A DNA stretch of 9,223 bases from Porphyrobacter sp. (GCA_018991295.1 JAGKSZ010000183.1:1-9223); one strand, 5' to 3'. Shown: positions 1 to 7,158, counted from the first letter of the stretch. A program made the numbers and translations. The notes: generated from the sequence alone by a model not told the origin.

Positions 1-1358
1 CCGAGGCGCTGAGCGTGTCGTTCGGCACGGAATGGCGGCGTGAGGAATATCAGCTGACCGCCGGCGAGCTCAATTCCTACATCGCCGGCCCGGTGCGCGT
101 CGGGGCCAACAACCCCTTCATCACCGGCGCAGGCGCCACGGCCTTTGCCGCACCCGGATCGCAGGTGTTCCCCGGCTTCCAGCCGCGCATCGGCGGGGTG
201 GATGTGACCACGCCCAACAGCCGCGAGAACGTCTCGCTCTATGCCGAGCTTGATGCCGACATCACCTCGGGCTGGAACGTGCAGGTGGCGGGCCGCTTCG
301 AGGATTATAGCGACTTCGGTTCGACCTTGAACGGCAAGCTTGCCAGCCGCCTTGAACTGGTGGACGGGCTTGCCCTGCGCGGTGCTGTGTCAACCGGCTT
401 CCGTGCACCCTCGCTCCAGCAGCAGTTCTTTGCAGCGGCGGCCACCAACAATATCGGCGGCGTGCTGGTCGATGCGGTGACGCTGCCGGTGAACAACCCG
501 GTGGCCGTGGCCCTTGGCGCGACCCCGCTGAAGGCCGAAAAGTCGCTCTCGTGGTCGGCGGGCGCGGTGTTCGACATGGTCGACGGGCTGAACTTCACCT
601 TCGATTACTACCAGATCGACATCGACGATCGCATCGTGCTGACCGACAACCTCACCGCCAACCGCGATGCGGCCGGCAATCCGACCGGCGGCAACCCGGG
701 CTTCGGGATCGCGCAGATCCTCAACAATGCCGGCTTCACCAGCATTTCGGCGGCGCGGTTCTTCTTCAACGGGATCGATACCCGCACCCGCGGTTTCGAT
801 GCCATCGCAACCTATCGCACCACGCTGGGCGATCTTGGCTCGCTGTCGCTGACAGCGGGTTACAACTGGAACGATATCGACATCACCGGCCGCCGCACCA
901 ATCCGGGCAATCTGGCACAGGTGCCGGGGATTGATCTGTTCGGCCGGCTCGAATCGCTGCGGATCGAGCGCGGACAGCCCAAGGACCGCATCAATCTGGG
1001 TGCAGACTGGGAGTGGGGCTGGCTCAGCACCACGGTGCGTGCCAACCGCTTTGGCGAGGTGTTCTCGGCCGGTGCCACGCCGATCAACGATGTCCTGCTG
1101 CGCCCGCGCTGGATCACCGACATGGAAATCCGCCTGCGCCCCGAAGGCACCTTTGCCGACGGGCTGGAACTGGCGATCGGGGCGAACAACCTGTTCGACC
1201 AGTATCCGACCGTAAACCCCACCGGCCGCGCCACCGATCCGGTGACCGGCAACCAGGCCAACCTTTCGGTCAACAACTACTTCCTGCCGTTCTCGTCCTT
1301 CTCGCCTTTCGGCTTCAACGGACGCTTCCTTTACGGCCGGATCAGCTTCGCCTTCTGA
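1..1358 (+). CDS. TonB-dependent outer-membrane receptor, C-terminal part (5' end outside window)
   Basis: The frame is open from base 3 (first full codon) to the TGA at 1356-1358, so the gene starts before the window and about 451 C-terminal residues are visible. They look like the 22-stranded barrel of a TonB-dependent receptor: alternating aromatic/polar strands, a 'STGFRAPS' segment near visible residue 133, a 'GANNLFDQYP' segment near residue 396 and a C-terminal '...ISFAF' ending in Phe, the usual signal for outer-membrane barrel assembly. The plug domain and TonB box would lie upstream and are not seen. Such receptors import siderophores, vitamin B12, glycans or other large ligands using energy from TonB-ExbB-ExbD. 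The substrate cannot be told from the barrel, and no neighbour in the window hints at it. The gene converges on the DUF4239 gene, with a hairpin just after its stop. Confidence 0.9.
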   Translation, partial: EALSVSFGTEWRREEYQLTAGELNSYIAGPVRVGANNPFITGAGATAFAAPGSQVFPGFQPRIGGVDVTTPNSRENVSLYAELDADITSGWNVQVAGRFEDYSDFGSTLNGKLASRLELVDGLALRGAVSTGFRAPSLQQQFFAAAATNNIGGVLVDAVTLPVNNPVAVALGATPLKAEKSLSWSAGAVFDMVDGLNFTFDYYQIDIDDRIVLTDNLTANRDAAGNPTGGNPGFGIAQILNNAGFTSISAARFFFNGIDTRTRGFDAIATYRTTLGDLGSLSLTAGYNWNDIDITGRRTNPGNLAQVPGIDLFGRLESLRIERGQPKDRINLGADWEWGWLSTTVRANRFGEVFSAGATPINDVLLRPRWITDMEIRLRPEGTFADGLELAIGANNLFDQYPTVNPTGRATDPVTGNQANLSVNNYFLPFSSFSPFGFNGRFLYGRISFAF

Positions 1359-2205
1359 GGGCAAGCACCAGGTGCGGTCCGCAAGGGGGATGGCCCCTTT
1401 GCGGACCGCCGCCAATTGTCAGGGGGCCAGGCCTTCGACCATTTGCGCAAAGGGTGTCTGATCGACGACGATGGCACCTGCCCCGGGGGCGATCAAGATC
1501 AAGGATCACCCCGAAGGCCAGCGCAATCAGCAGGTAGAGCGTGGTGGAGGCAACCCGGTGCCGCACCCGCGCTCCTGCCAGCGCATAGCCCAACATTGCA
1601 GCGGAAATCACCGCATAGGCTGCCAGCAGCCACAGCACCCGCACCGGCAAGTGCGCTTGCGAAAGCGCGTGGCGCCGCACCGCTGTATCCTCGACCGCAT
1701 CGTAAGCGGCCGCCAGTGCAATTGCGTGGGGACCGGGTGTCTCCTGCGCGAGCACCGCGCGCACCTGCGCTGCCACAGGTTCGCGCAGTTCAGCCGCCTT
1801 CTGCGCCGCCCGGAATCGCTGGGCACCATCGGGCATCTCCGCAGCCACGAGCCGCGCTGCGGCATAGCGCGCCAGATCGGCCTTCAACGCCGTGGCCTGT
1901 GCGGGCGGCAGACCCTCGGCGAGCATTGCCAGATAGCCGACCGCGCTGGTCTCGTGCAGCATCAGGTCGCGCCGGTCTTCCAACCGGCCAAGCGCCATCG
2001 AAAACGAAAAGCCCATCAGCAGCGCCAGCAGGCCAAGCACGCCTGAAAGGATGAAGCCCTCGTCGCTGCTCACGCTCTGGCTGTCATCATCGGCCCTGCG
2101 CAGGCGCGTGTGGAGCCGCATTCCCGCCTCGTGCGCGAACAGCATGGCCAGCAGCAACAGCGGCACCACCAGAACCAGCGACCATGACCAGAAGCCGTCC
2201 ACCAT
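1342..2205 (-). CDS. DUF4239-type (bestrophin-like) membrane protein with apparent 3' frameshift
   Basis: As written, the frame encodes 287 residues from an ATG at 2203-2205. Likely membrane segments are residues about 5-24, 50-70, 187-207 and 220-236, with a soluble helical region (about 72-185) between the pairs. This layout and the 'ILDLDRP' motif at 234-240 fit the DUF4239 family, whose function is not established. After residue 240 the sequence turns into an Arg/Gly/Pro-rich tail that runs through the hairpin and overlaps the receptor gene. The other frame continues naturally as 'GAGAIVVDQTPFAQMVEGLAP' and stops at 1419-1421, giving a 261-residue protein. The intact product is therefore probably 1419-2205 with one surplus base in the run at 1481-1489. 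A G6 stretch close upstream of the ATG may serve as ribosome binding site. The start lies 22 bp after the tRNA. Family assignment is from memory of the architecture and is moderately sure. Confidence 0.72.
   Translation of the reverse strand: MVDGFWSWSLVLVVPLLLLAMLFAHEAGMRLHTRLRRADDDSQSVSSDEGFILSGVLGLLALLMGFSFSMALGRLEDRRDLMLHETSAVGYLAMLAEGLPPAQATALKADLARYAAARLVAAEMPDGAQRFRAAQKAAELREPVAAQVRAVLAQETPGPHAIALAAAYDAVEDTAVRRHALSQAHLPVRVLWLLAAYAVISAAMLGYALAGARVRHRVASTTLYLLIALAFGVILDLDRPRGRCHRRRSDTLCANGRRPGPLTIGGGPQRGHPPCGPHLVLALRRRS
1374..1409. terminator. Hairpin between convergent genes, probable bidirectional terminator
   Basis: A 15-bp inverted repeat has its left arm at 1374-1388, a 5-base loop at 1389-1393 and its right arm at 1394-1409, with a single bulged T in the right arm. 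It begins 15 bases after the receptor stop codon. It also lies 9 bases beyond the TGA at 1419-1421, where the neighbouring minus-strand gene ends if its frameshift is corrected. There is no long T-run on either side, so it is not a textbook intrinsic terminator. Position and stem strength suggest it ends transcription or protects the 3' ends of both mRNAs. Confidence 0.6.
1481..1489 (-). other. Frameshift site in the DUF4239 gene (C4G5 run)
   Basis: On the plus strand the run is four C followed by five G. Removing one base here joins the reading frame that starts at 2205 to the frame that ends at 1419-1421, restoring a continuous family-like C-terminus. On the coding strand the codons read CGC-CCC-CGG, so skipping one C after CCC would have the same effect. 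A sequencing or assembly error, a real mutation, or +1 ribosomal slippage on CCC-C could each explain it; the first two are more likely. Confidence 0.65.
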
Positions 2206-2227
2206 GTCCCCCCAGATGATGATGCGG

Positions 2228-2304
2228 TGGCGCGCCCGGCAGGACTCGAACCTGCTGCCTCAAGATTAGAAGTCTCGCGCTCTATCCAGATGAGCTACGG
2301 GCGC
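2228..2304 (-). tRNA. tRNA-Arg, anticodon UCU
   Basis: The minus strand folds into a complete 77-base cloverleaf. The acceptor stem pairs 2298-2304 with 2232-2238 (7 bp). The D stem is GCTC/GAGC, the anticodon stem is CGAGA/TCTTG with one G-U pair, and the anticodon loop CTTCTAA lies at 2266-2272 with anticodon TCT at 2268-2270. A 5-base variable loop follows, then the T stem GCAGG/CCTGC with loop TTCGAGT. The discriminator base is G at 2231, and CCA is encoded at 2228-2230. It reads AGA and, by wobble, AGG, both rare in GC-rich genomes. No integrase or duplicated tRNA 3' end is visible nearby, so there is no sign that it is an occupied integration site. Confidence 0.96.
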
Positions 2305-2367
2305 GCAACGCAGCGCCGCCAATAGCGCGCTTTGCGGGTCAAGGGAAACAGGCTAACCAACCCGGCG

Positions 2368-3249
2368 ATGGAAAACACCAACGCACCCGATCCCGCCGCT
2401 GCCTTCGACCGTGATCCGACAGACGGGATCGTGGCCACCGCCCGCGCGCCGGTGACCTTCCGTTATTACGATCTGGTGATGGCGGCTTTTGTCGCCATCC
2501 TGCTGCTGTCGAACATCATCGGCGCGGCCAAGCTGACCTTTGTCGATCTGCCCTTCTGGCCGCAAGGCTGGTGGCCTGCGCCCGACGGCGTGTTCATCTA
2601 TGGCGCGGGGATCCTGTTCTTCCCGCTGGGCTACGTGATCGGCGACGTGCTGACCGAAATCTATGGCTTTGCCAAGGCGCGCCGGGTGATCTGGGTGGGC
2701 ACGGCGGCCATGCTGTTCCTGGCCTTCATGTCCTATGTCGTGACCGCCCTGCCCCCCTTCGGCGGGTGGGAGTGCGCTGCCAGCGGCTTTGGCGGCGAGC
2801 GGCCCGCCACCTCGACCGCAGACCTTGCGATCCCCGGCGGCGCGATCTGCCAGAGCACCTATGAAAGCGTGTTCGGCAGCACCTGGCGCATCGTTGTCGC
2901 CTCGATCACCGCCTTCTGGGCGGGCGAGTTCGTCAATTCCTTCGTGATGGCCAAGATGAAAGTGTGGACCAAGGGCCGTGCCCTGTGGACCCGCACCATC
3001 GGATCGACCTTTGTCGGGCAGGGCGTGGACAGCCTGATCTTCTACCCCGTCGCCTTCTACGGCATCTGGACGACCGAGGCGGTGATGACCGTGATGGTCA
3101 CCAACTGGGCGCTGAAGGTGGTGTGGGAAGCGGTGCTGACGCCGGTGACCTATGTGGTGGTGAACCGCCTGAAGGCTGCCGAAGGCGTGGACCTGTTCGA
3201 TATCGACACCGATTTCTCACCCTTCGGGAGCGAGAAACCGGCGGCCTGA
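2368..3249 (+). CDS. yhhQ: Queuosine precursor transporter (YhhQ/QPTR, VUT family)
   Basis: A 293-residue inner-membrane protein, expected to import the queuosine precursor preQ0/preQ1 used to modify the wobble base of GUN-anticodon tRNAs. Family signatures are the block at about residues 86-111 ('PLGYVIGDVLTEIYGFAKAR') and the block at about 183-226 containing 'FWAGEFVNSF', 'KMKVWTKG' and 'GQGVDSLIFYP'. Hydrophobic segments lie near residues 34-54, 74-94, 108-128, 173-194, 217-235 and 239-265. The N-terminal 30 residues are polar and probably cytosolic. A loop at about 129-170 is rather long and carries two Cys. I chose the ATG at 2368; an in-frame TTG at 2332 would add 12 residues but has no support. 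No strong ribosome binding site precedes the ATG: AAGGG at 2341 is about 22 bases away. The gene is divergent from the tRNA and convergent with ppx, 20 bp apart. No queuosine synthesis gene is in the window. Confidence 0.88.
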   Translation: MENTNAPDPAAAFDRDPTDGIVATARAPVTFRYYDLVMAAFVAILLLSNIIGAAKLTFVDLPFWPQGWWPAPDGVFIYGAGILFFPLGYVIGDVLTEIYGFAKARRVIWVGTAAMLFLAFMSYVVTALPPFGGWECAASGFGGERPATSTADLAIPGGAICQSTYESVFGSTWRIVVASITAFWAGEFVNSFVMAKMKVWTKGRALWTRTIGSTFVGQGVDSLIFYPVAFYGIWTTEAVMTVMVTNWALKVVWEAVLTPVTYVVVNRLKAAEGVDLFDIDTDFSPFGSEKPAA

Positions 3250-3269
3250 CCTGACGAAGCTGCCCGGCA

Positions 3270-4811
3270 TCACATCACAATCTCGGGCACCACATCGACC
3301 CGCCAGATAAGGCCCAGCCTTCCGGCGAGCAGCTTCATGTCTTTTTCGGTCGGCTGGCCGAACAGCGCGGCGTGACTTTGCGCCAGTTGCAGCACCAGCA
3401 CGCCATCTTCCACGATCAGGCGGCTCACCTCCAGCGAACGGGCAGATTGCGCGCCAAGCCGCCGCGCCAGCCGCAGCGCGAGGCCCCAGCAGATCGCTTC
3501 CTCCAGCGCCGCATCGCTGGCCAGTGCGCGCACCTCGGACGGCAGCGACAGCTGGTTGCCATTGGCAGCAATCGCTGCGGCCAGCATCGCGCGGCCCTTG
3601 CCGTCAATGCCGATCCAGCGTTTGTGCAGCGCCCAGTTGATCGCTTGCGGCAGGCGGATATTCGGCTCGATCTGCATCCCTGCAAGGCCGAGCATGGTCG
3701 CAGCCATCCGCAGCCGTTCCGACCCGTGTTCGCGTGCGGGTGCAGCGTCCAGCGTCCAGGCCGCCATGCGTGTCGCCAGCGTCGGCTGGGTCCCGCGCCC
3801 GCTGGCAAACACCGCCACGCCTGCCAGCAGCGGGTCCTGTGCCCGCGTGTGCGCAGGCAGACGATCATAGAGCAGCCCTTCGCGCAGGCCCCATGATGAA
3901 AACACCACCTTTTCCGGCGCCAGCCGCGTCAGCAGCGCCTGAAGGAGGACCGCCGCATCGGGAAGCTTTTCGGCGCGCATCGTCGAGATGCGTTCGCGGG
4001 CCTTGAGCGCATCGCTCTCGCTGCCCGCCAGCGCCGCTGCCAGATCAAGCGCGCTGGCAGCGTCAATCTCGAACCCGTGAGGATCGCTCAGCGGCCAGCC
4101 CTTGGCGGCCATCGCATAGACCGCCATGGCCCGCCATGTGCCGCCGACAAGATAGAGCGCGCCATTATCGGCAGGGGCGTTGGCAGCCAGATCCCAGCCC
4201 GCCTTGCGGATCGCCTTGTCGAGCGACTTTCTCATGTCGCCCGGATGGGTCTTGGGGTTCTTGCCGCGATGATCGGGCAGGCGCAGCGTGCCAAGCGGCA
4301 GCGTGCTCGCCCCCGCCGTGGCCCCGGCCTCCACGCGCACCAGTTCAAGGCTCCCGCCGCCAAGATCGGCCACGATCCCGCGCGCATCGGGAAAGGCGCC
4401 GATCACGCCGTGGGCGCTCAGCAGGGCTTCTTCCTCGCCCGAAATCACGCGGGGCTTGAGGCCGATGGCGCGCAGCTGTTCGGCAAATTCAGATCCGTTC
4501 GCCGCATCGCGCACGGCGGCTGTGGCGACAGTCTCAATATCCTTGATCCCGAGATCGGCCAGCACCAGCGCAAACCGCCTGAGGCCCCGCAGCGCCAGCG
4601 CCATCGCTTCATCCGCCAGCCGCCCGGTGGCGGCAATCTCGCGGCCCAGCTTGGCGGTGACCTTTTCGTTCAGCACCACCGTGGGAGCGCGCATCGTGCC
4701 GCCATAAACGACAAGACGCACCGTGTTCGATCCGATGTCGATGATCGCGCGCTCGCCCGAAGTGCCGCCCAGCATCGCCTCGCGCCCTTCGCGCCGCCAT
4801 TTCCAGATCAT
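3270..4811 (-). CDS. ppx: Exopolyphosphatase, Ppx/GppA family
   Basis: A 513-residue cytosolic phosphatase that should release phosphate from the ends of inorganic polyphosphate and/or hydrolyse pppGpp; the family does both and sequence alone does not separate them. The ASKHA-fold motifs are in order: phosphate-1 'DIGSNT' (25-30), 'ATAAVRDA' (about 96-103), 'SGEEEALL' (124-131, containing the likely catalytic Glu), phosphate-2 'DLGGGSLEL' (149-157), 'PLGTLRL' (about 172-178) and 'LVGGTWRAM' (221-229). The C-terminal half (about 285-513) is helical and matches the HD-like extension of long Ppx proteins, including 'FSSWGLREGLLYDRL' (304-318). The start at 4811 is chosen because its ATG overlaps the ppk1 stop (ATGA, 4808-4811), which implies coupled translation. 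The frame stays open 34 codons further upstream inside ppk1, and a second Met lies at residue 13. The neighbour favours polyphosphatase over pppGpp hydrolase. Confidence 0.92.
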   Translation of the reverse strand: MIWKWRREGREAMLGGTSGERAIIDIGSNTVRLVVYGGTMRAPTVVLNEKVTAKLGREIAATGRLADEAMALALRGLRRFALVLADLGIKDIETVATAAVRDAANGSEFAEQLRAIGLKPRVISGEEEALLSAHGVIGAFPDARGIVADLGGGSLELVRVEAGATAGASTLPLGTLRLPDHRGKNPKTHPGDMRKSLDKAIRKAGWDLAANAPADNGALYLVGGTWRAMAVYAMAAKGWPLSDPHGFEIDAASALDLAAALAGSESDALKARERISTMRAEKLPDAAVLLQALLTRLAPEKVVFSSWGLREGLLYDRLPAHTRAQDPLLAGVAVFASGRGTQPTLATRMAAWTLDAAPAREHGSERLRMAATMLGLAGMQIEPNIRLPQAINWALHKRWIGIDGKGRAMLAAAIAANGNQLSLPSEVRALASDAALEEAICWGLALRLARRLGAQSARSLEVSRLIVEDGVLVLQLAQSHAALFGQPTEKDMKLLAGRLGLIWRVDVVPEIVM

Positions 4812-7021
4812 GCCGCCGCCCCCCGCCGCAAGGTCAGCTTGGGCACCGCGCCAGCCTCCAGCGCCCCGCCGCGTCCGGATAACGAAGGGTTGGTCATGAA
4901 ATAGCGGTGGCAATTGAACGCCCGCGCCCCCGGCTCAGTCTCGACCCGGGTGTAGCTGCCATCAGGGTGCAGCCACCAGCTCTGTTCGCTGTCGAGCATG
5001 TTGGCGAGCAGCACCTGCTGCAACACCTGATCGTGCACTGTGCGGTTGAGGATCGGGATCAGCGCCTCAACCCGGCGATCGAGATTGCGGCTCATCATGT
5101 CGGCAGACGCGATGAATACTGCCGCGTGCGTGCTGGGCAGCGGGTGGCCATTGGCAAAGGCATAGATGCGGCTGTGTTCCAGAAAGCGGCCGATGATCGA
5201 TTTGACCCGGATATTCTCCGAAAGGCCCGCGATGCCGGGCCTCAGGCAGCAAATCCCGCGCACCACCAGTTCAACCTGCACACCGGCATTGCTGGCGGCA
5301 TAGAGCCGGTCGATCACGCCTTCATCGGTCAGCTGGTTGCATTTCATCCAGATCGCGGCAGGCTTTCCGCCCTGCGCATTGGCGATTTCATTGTCGATGC
5401 GGGCGTAGATTTCCTCGCGCAGGTCAATCGGCGCGATGTGGATGCGTTCCAGCGCGTGCGGCTCGACATAGCCGGTGACGAAGTTGAACATCTTGGCCAC
5501 GTCCCGCCCCAGCTTGGGATCGGCGGTGAAGAAGCTGAGATCGGTGTAAACCCGTGCAGTGACGGGGTGGTAATTGCCGGTGCCAAGGTGGCAATAGGTG
5601 CGGAAACCATCGCCCTCGCGGCGCACCACCATGGCGACCTTGGCGTGGGGTTTCCAGTCGGTGAAGCCGTAGATCACCTGCACGCCTGCGCGTTCAAGCT
5701 TGCCCGCCCAGTGCAGGTTCTGTTCTTCATCGAAGCGGGCCTTCAGCTCCACCACGGCCGTGACCGATTTTCCCGCCTCGGCTGCCTCGATCAGGGCATT
5801 GATGACGGCTGACTGGCTGCCTGCACGATAGAGCGTCTGCTTGATCGCCACGACATCGGGATCAGCGGCCGCCTGCCGCAGGAAATCCACCACCACCTCG
5901 AAGCTTTCATAGGGGTGGTGGACGACGATATCCTTCTCGCGGATGGCCGAGAAGGCATCGCCATCATGTTCGCGGATACGCTCGGGAAAGCGCGGGGAAT
6001 AGGCGTCGAACTTGAGATCAGGCCGGTCCTCGCGGACGATTTCGGCAAGGCCATCGACGCCGATGATACCATCGGTCTTGATCAGTGCGGCTTCATTGAT
6101 GCCAAGCTGGTCGAGCAGCAGGGCTTCGGCCTTGGGATCGAAATCCTCGTCGATTTCCAGCTGGATCACCTGCCCCCGGCGGCGGCGCTGGATCGCGCTG
6201 CGGAAGGTGCGCACGAGATCTTCGGCCTCTTCAGCGATTTCGATGTCGCTGTCGCGCAGCACCCGGAACAGGCCATCGCCTTCCACGGTGAAGCCGGGAA
6301 ACAGCGCCTCGGCATATCGCTGGATGAGCCGCGCAATCGAAATGTAGAGCGCCCCGCCCCCGCCAGTGCCCGCCCCCGTCACCTCGTCCGGCACCCGCAC
6401 AAACCGCGGCAGCGCGCTGGGGATCAGCACCATTTCGATCAGCTGTTCGCCCGTGGCGTTGCGGGTCAGGGTGAACAACAGGCCCAGCCCTTCGTTCTGG
6501 ACGAAGGGAAAGGGGTGCGCGGGATCCAGCGCCTGCGGGGTGATGATCGGCAGGATTTCATTGAGAAAGAAGTTCTTGAGCCACTTGTGCGCCGCCGGGC
6601 TGAGACGCTCTTCATCGGCGACGTGGATATCGGCCTCGGCAAGGCCGCTGCGCAAGGACCGCCAGATTTCCTGCTGCATCGCGCTCAAGGCGGCCAGCTT
6701 TTCGCGGATCGCTGCCAATTGCTGCGAAGGGCTGCGCCCGTCGATCGAGGGCGTATCGAGCCCGCGCTGCACCTGCCCGACAAGGCCAGCCACGCGGATC
6801 ATCATGAACTCATCGAGATTGCTGCCCGAAATCGAAAGGAAGCGCAGGCGTTCGAGCAGCGGATAGGCCTCGTTGCGGGCCTCGGCCAGCACGCGCTGGT
6901 TGAACTGGAGCCACGAAAGCTCGCGGTTGAAATAGGGGGATTCGTCCGGGGCCAGCTCGGCCATCTGGGTGGTGCCCGCGCTGGCTGGCGCAGGGCTTGT
7001 TCCGGTCGGTGACGTGCTCAT
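4808..7021 (-). CDS. ppk1: Polyphosphate kinase 1
   Basis: A 737-residue enzyme that reversibly transfers the ATP gamma-phosphate onto inorganic polyphosphate. The four PPK1 parts are present: N domain (about 28-135, opening 'YFNRELSWLQFNQRVL'), middle domain (about 140-325), and C1 and C2 phospholipase-D-like catalytic domains (about 345-520 and 525-700). The His in 'DWKPHAKVAM' (His459) corresponds to the phosphorylated His435 of the E. coli enzyme, and His616 in 'FLEHSRIYAF' to its His592. 'GTGNYHP' (480-486) and 'SADMMSRNLDRR' (639-650) are further family blocks. Length is normal, with a Ser/Thr/Pro/Ala-rich N-terminal tail of about 27 residues. The ATG at 7021 is preceded by AGGA (7027-7030) five bases away; Met20 is a weaker alternative start. 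It leads a two-gene operon with ppx through a 4-base overlap. Confidence 0.97.
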   Translation of the reverse strand: MSTSPTGTSPAPASAGTTQMAELAPDESPYFNRELSWLQFNQRVLAEARNEAYPLLERLRFLSISGSNLDEFMMIRVAGLVGQVQRGLDTPSIDGRSPSQQLAAIREKLAALSAMQQEIWRSLRSGLAEADIHVADEERLSPAAHKWLKNFFLNEILPIITPQALDPAHPFPFVQNEGLGLLFTLTRNATGEQLIEMVLIPSALPRFVRVPDEVTGAGTGGGGALYISIARLIQRYAEALFPGFTVEGDGLFRVLRDSDIEIAEEAEDLVRTFRSAIQRRRRGQVIQLEIDEDFDPKAEALLLDQLGINEAALIKTDGIIGVDGLAEIVREDRPDLKFDAYSPRFPERIREHDGDAFSAIREKDIVVHHPYESFEVVVDFLRQAAADPDVVAIKQTLYRAGSQSAVINALIEAAEAGKSVTAVVELKARFDEEQNLHWAGKLERAGVQVIYGFTDWKPHAKVAMVVRREGDGFRTYCHLGTGNYHPVTARVYTDLSFFTADPKLGRDVAKMFNFVTGYVEPHALERIHIAPIDLREEIYARIDNEIANAQGGKPAAIWMKCNQLTDEGVIDRLYAASNAGVQVELVVRGICCLRPGIAGLSENIRVKSIIGRFLEHSRIYAFANGHPLPSTHAAVFIASADMMSRNLDRRVEALIPILNRTVHDQVLQQVLLANMLDSEQSWWLHPDGSYTRVETEPGARAFNCHRYFMTNPSLSGRGGALEAGAVPKLTLRRGAAA

Positions 7022-7026
7022 CGCTA

Positions 7027-7030
7027 TCCT
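7027..7030 (-). promoter_or_regulatory. Ribosome binding site of ppk1
   Basis: On the minus strand AGGA sits five bases before the ATG at 7019-7021. It supports that start over the later in-frame Met20, which would remove most of the low-complexity N-terminal tail. Confidence 0.55.
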
Positions 7031-7092
7031 GTTTTCCGCGTCGCGCTGTGCCGCACGGGCCCCTCACCTGCGCATGTGTTCGCTTGCACGGC

Positions 7093-7107
7093 AGGTGTAA
7101 ATCACCT
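7093..7107. repeat. Short inverted repeat in the ppk1 upstream region
   Basis: AGGTG and CACCT are perfect 5-bp inverted arms around TAAAT, in an AT-richer patch of otherwise GC-rich DNA, about 72-86 bp upstream of the ppk1 start. The size and symmetry suit a dimeric repressor or activator site, but no specific regulator is recognised, and a 5-bp palindrome can arise by chance. Confidence 0.3.
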
Positions 7108-7115
7108 TGGTGCGC

Positions 7116-7133
7116 CTGTCATACGAATGTCAA
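7116..7133. promoter_or_regulatory. Pho-box-like tandem repeat upstream of ppk1
   Basis: On the plus strand CTGTCAT (7116-7122) is followed after four bases by ATGTCAA (7127-7133). The two heptamers start exactly 11 bp apart and agree at five of seven positions. PhoB boxes are direct CTGTCAT-like heptamers with 11-bp spacing, so the match is suggestive, and a polyphosphate operon would be a sensible target. Against it, the second heptamer is imperfect and the repeats point away from ppk1, whereas activating Pho boxes usually point with the gene. The site is about 95 bp upstream of the ppk1 ATG in a 137-bp intergenic region. Confidence 0.35.
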
Positions 7134-7158
7134 TTTGCCAGTGCGCGGCGGCGCCCTG

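Larger units (their letters stand above)
7022..7158. other. Intergenic region between virB11 and ppk1
   Basis: This 137-bp stretch is the longest non-coding stretch in the window and must hold any independent ppk1 promoter. It contains the Pho-box-like repeat and the small inverted repeat. On the minus strand a perfect TTGACA (plus-strand 7128-7133) resembles a -35 box, but the sequence 16-18 bases later is GC-rich and not a credible -10. No strong hairpin with a T-run follows the virB11 stop; the only stem there is four GC pairs (GCGC-CGCC-GCGC). Read-through from the virB operon into ppk1 is therefore possible. Confidence 0.5.

Noticed and set aside
390..1415. Minus-strand open frame of 341 codons opposite the TonB receptor
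   Set aside because: It is the complement of clear barrel-coding sequence, and its Arg/Gly/Val-rich composition has no domain signal.
2228..2304. tRNA-Arg as an attachment site for an integrated element
   Set aside because: No integrase, no repeated tRNA 3' segment and no change in gene style is seen on either side.
2337..2342. TTGACC on the minus strand as a -35 box for tRNA-Arg
   Set aside because: It lies about 33 bases before the tRNA 5' end, but the expected -10 position at 2314-2319 is GC-only, so no promoter can be supported.
2332..2367. TTG at 2332 as start of the queuosine transporter
   Set aside because: It adds 12 residues with no ribosome binding site and no hydrophobic content; the ATG at 2368 gives a typical N-terminus.
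4077..5812. Plus-strand open frames of 275 and 301 codons opposite ppx and ppk1
   Set aside because: Same antisense shadow effect; no family motif and no ribosome binding site.
5915..7012. Plus-strand open frame of 365 codons opposite ppk1
   Set aside because: It is a mirror frame of a highly conserved enzyme; the absence of stops follows from GC-rich third positions of ppk1.
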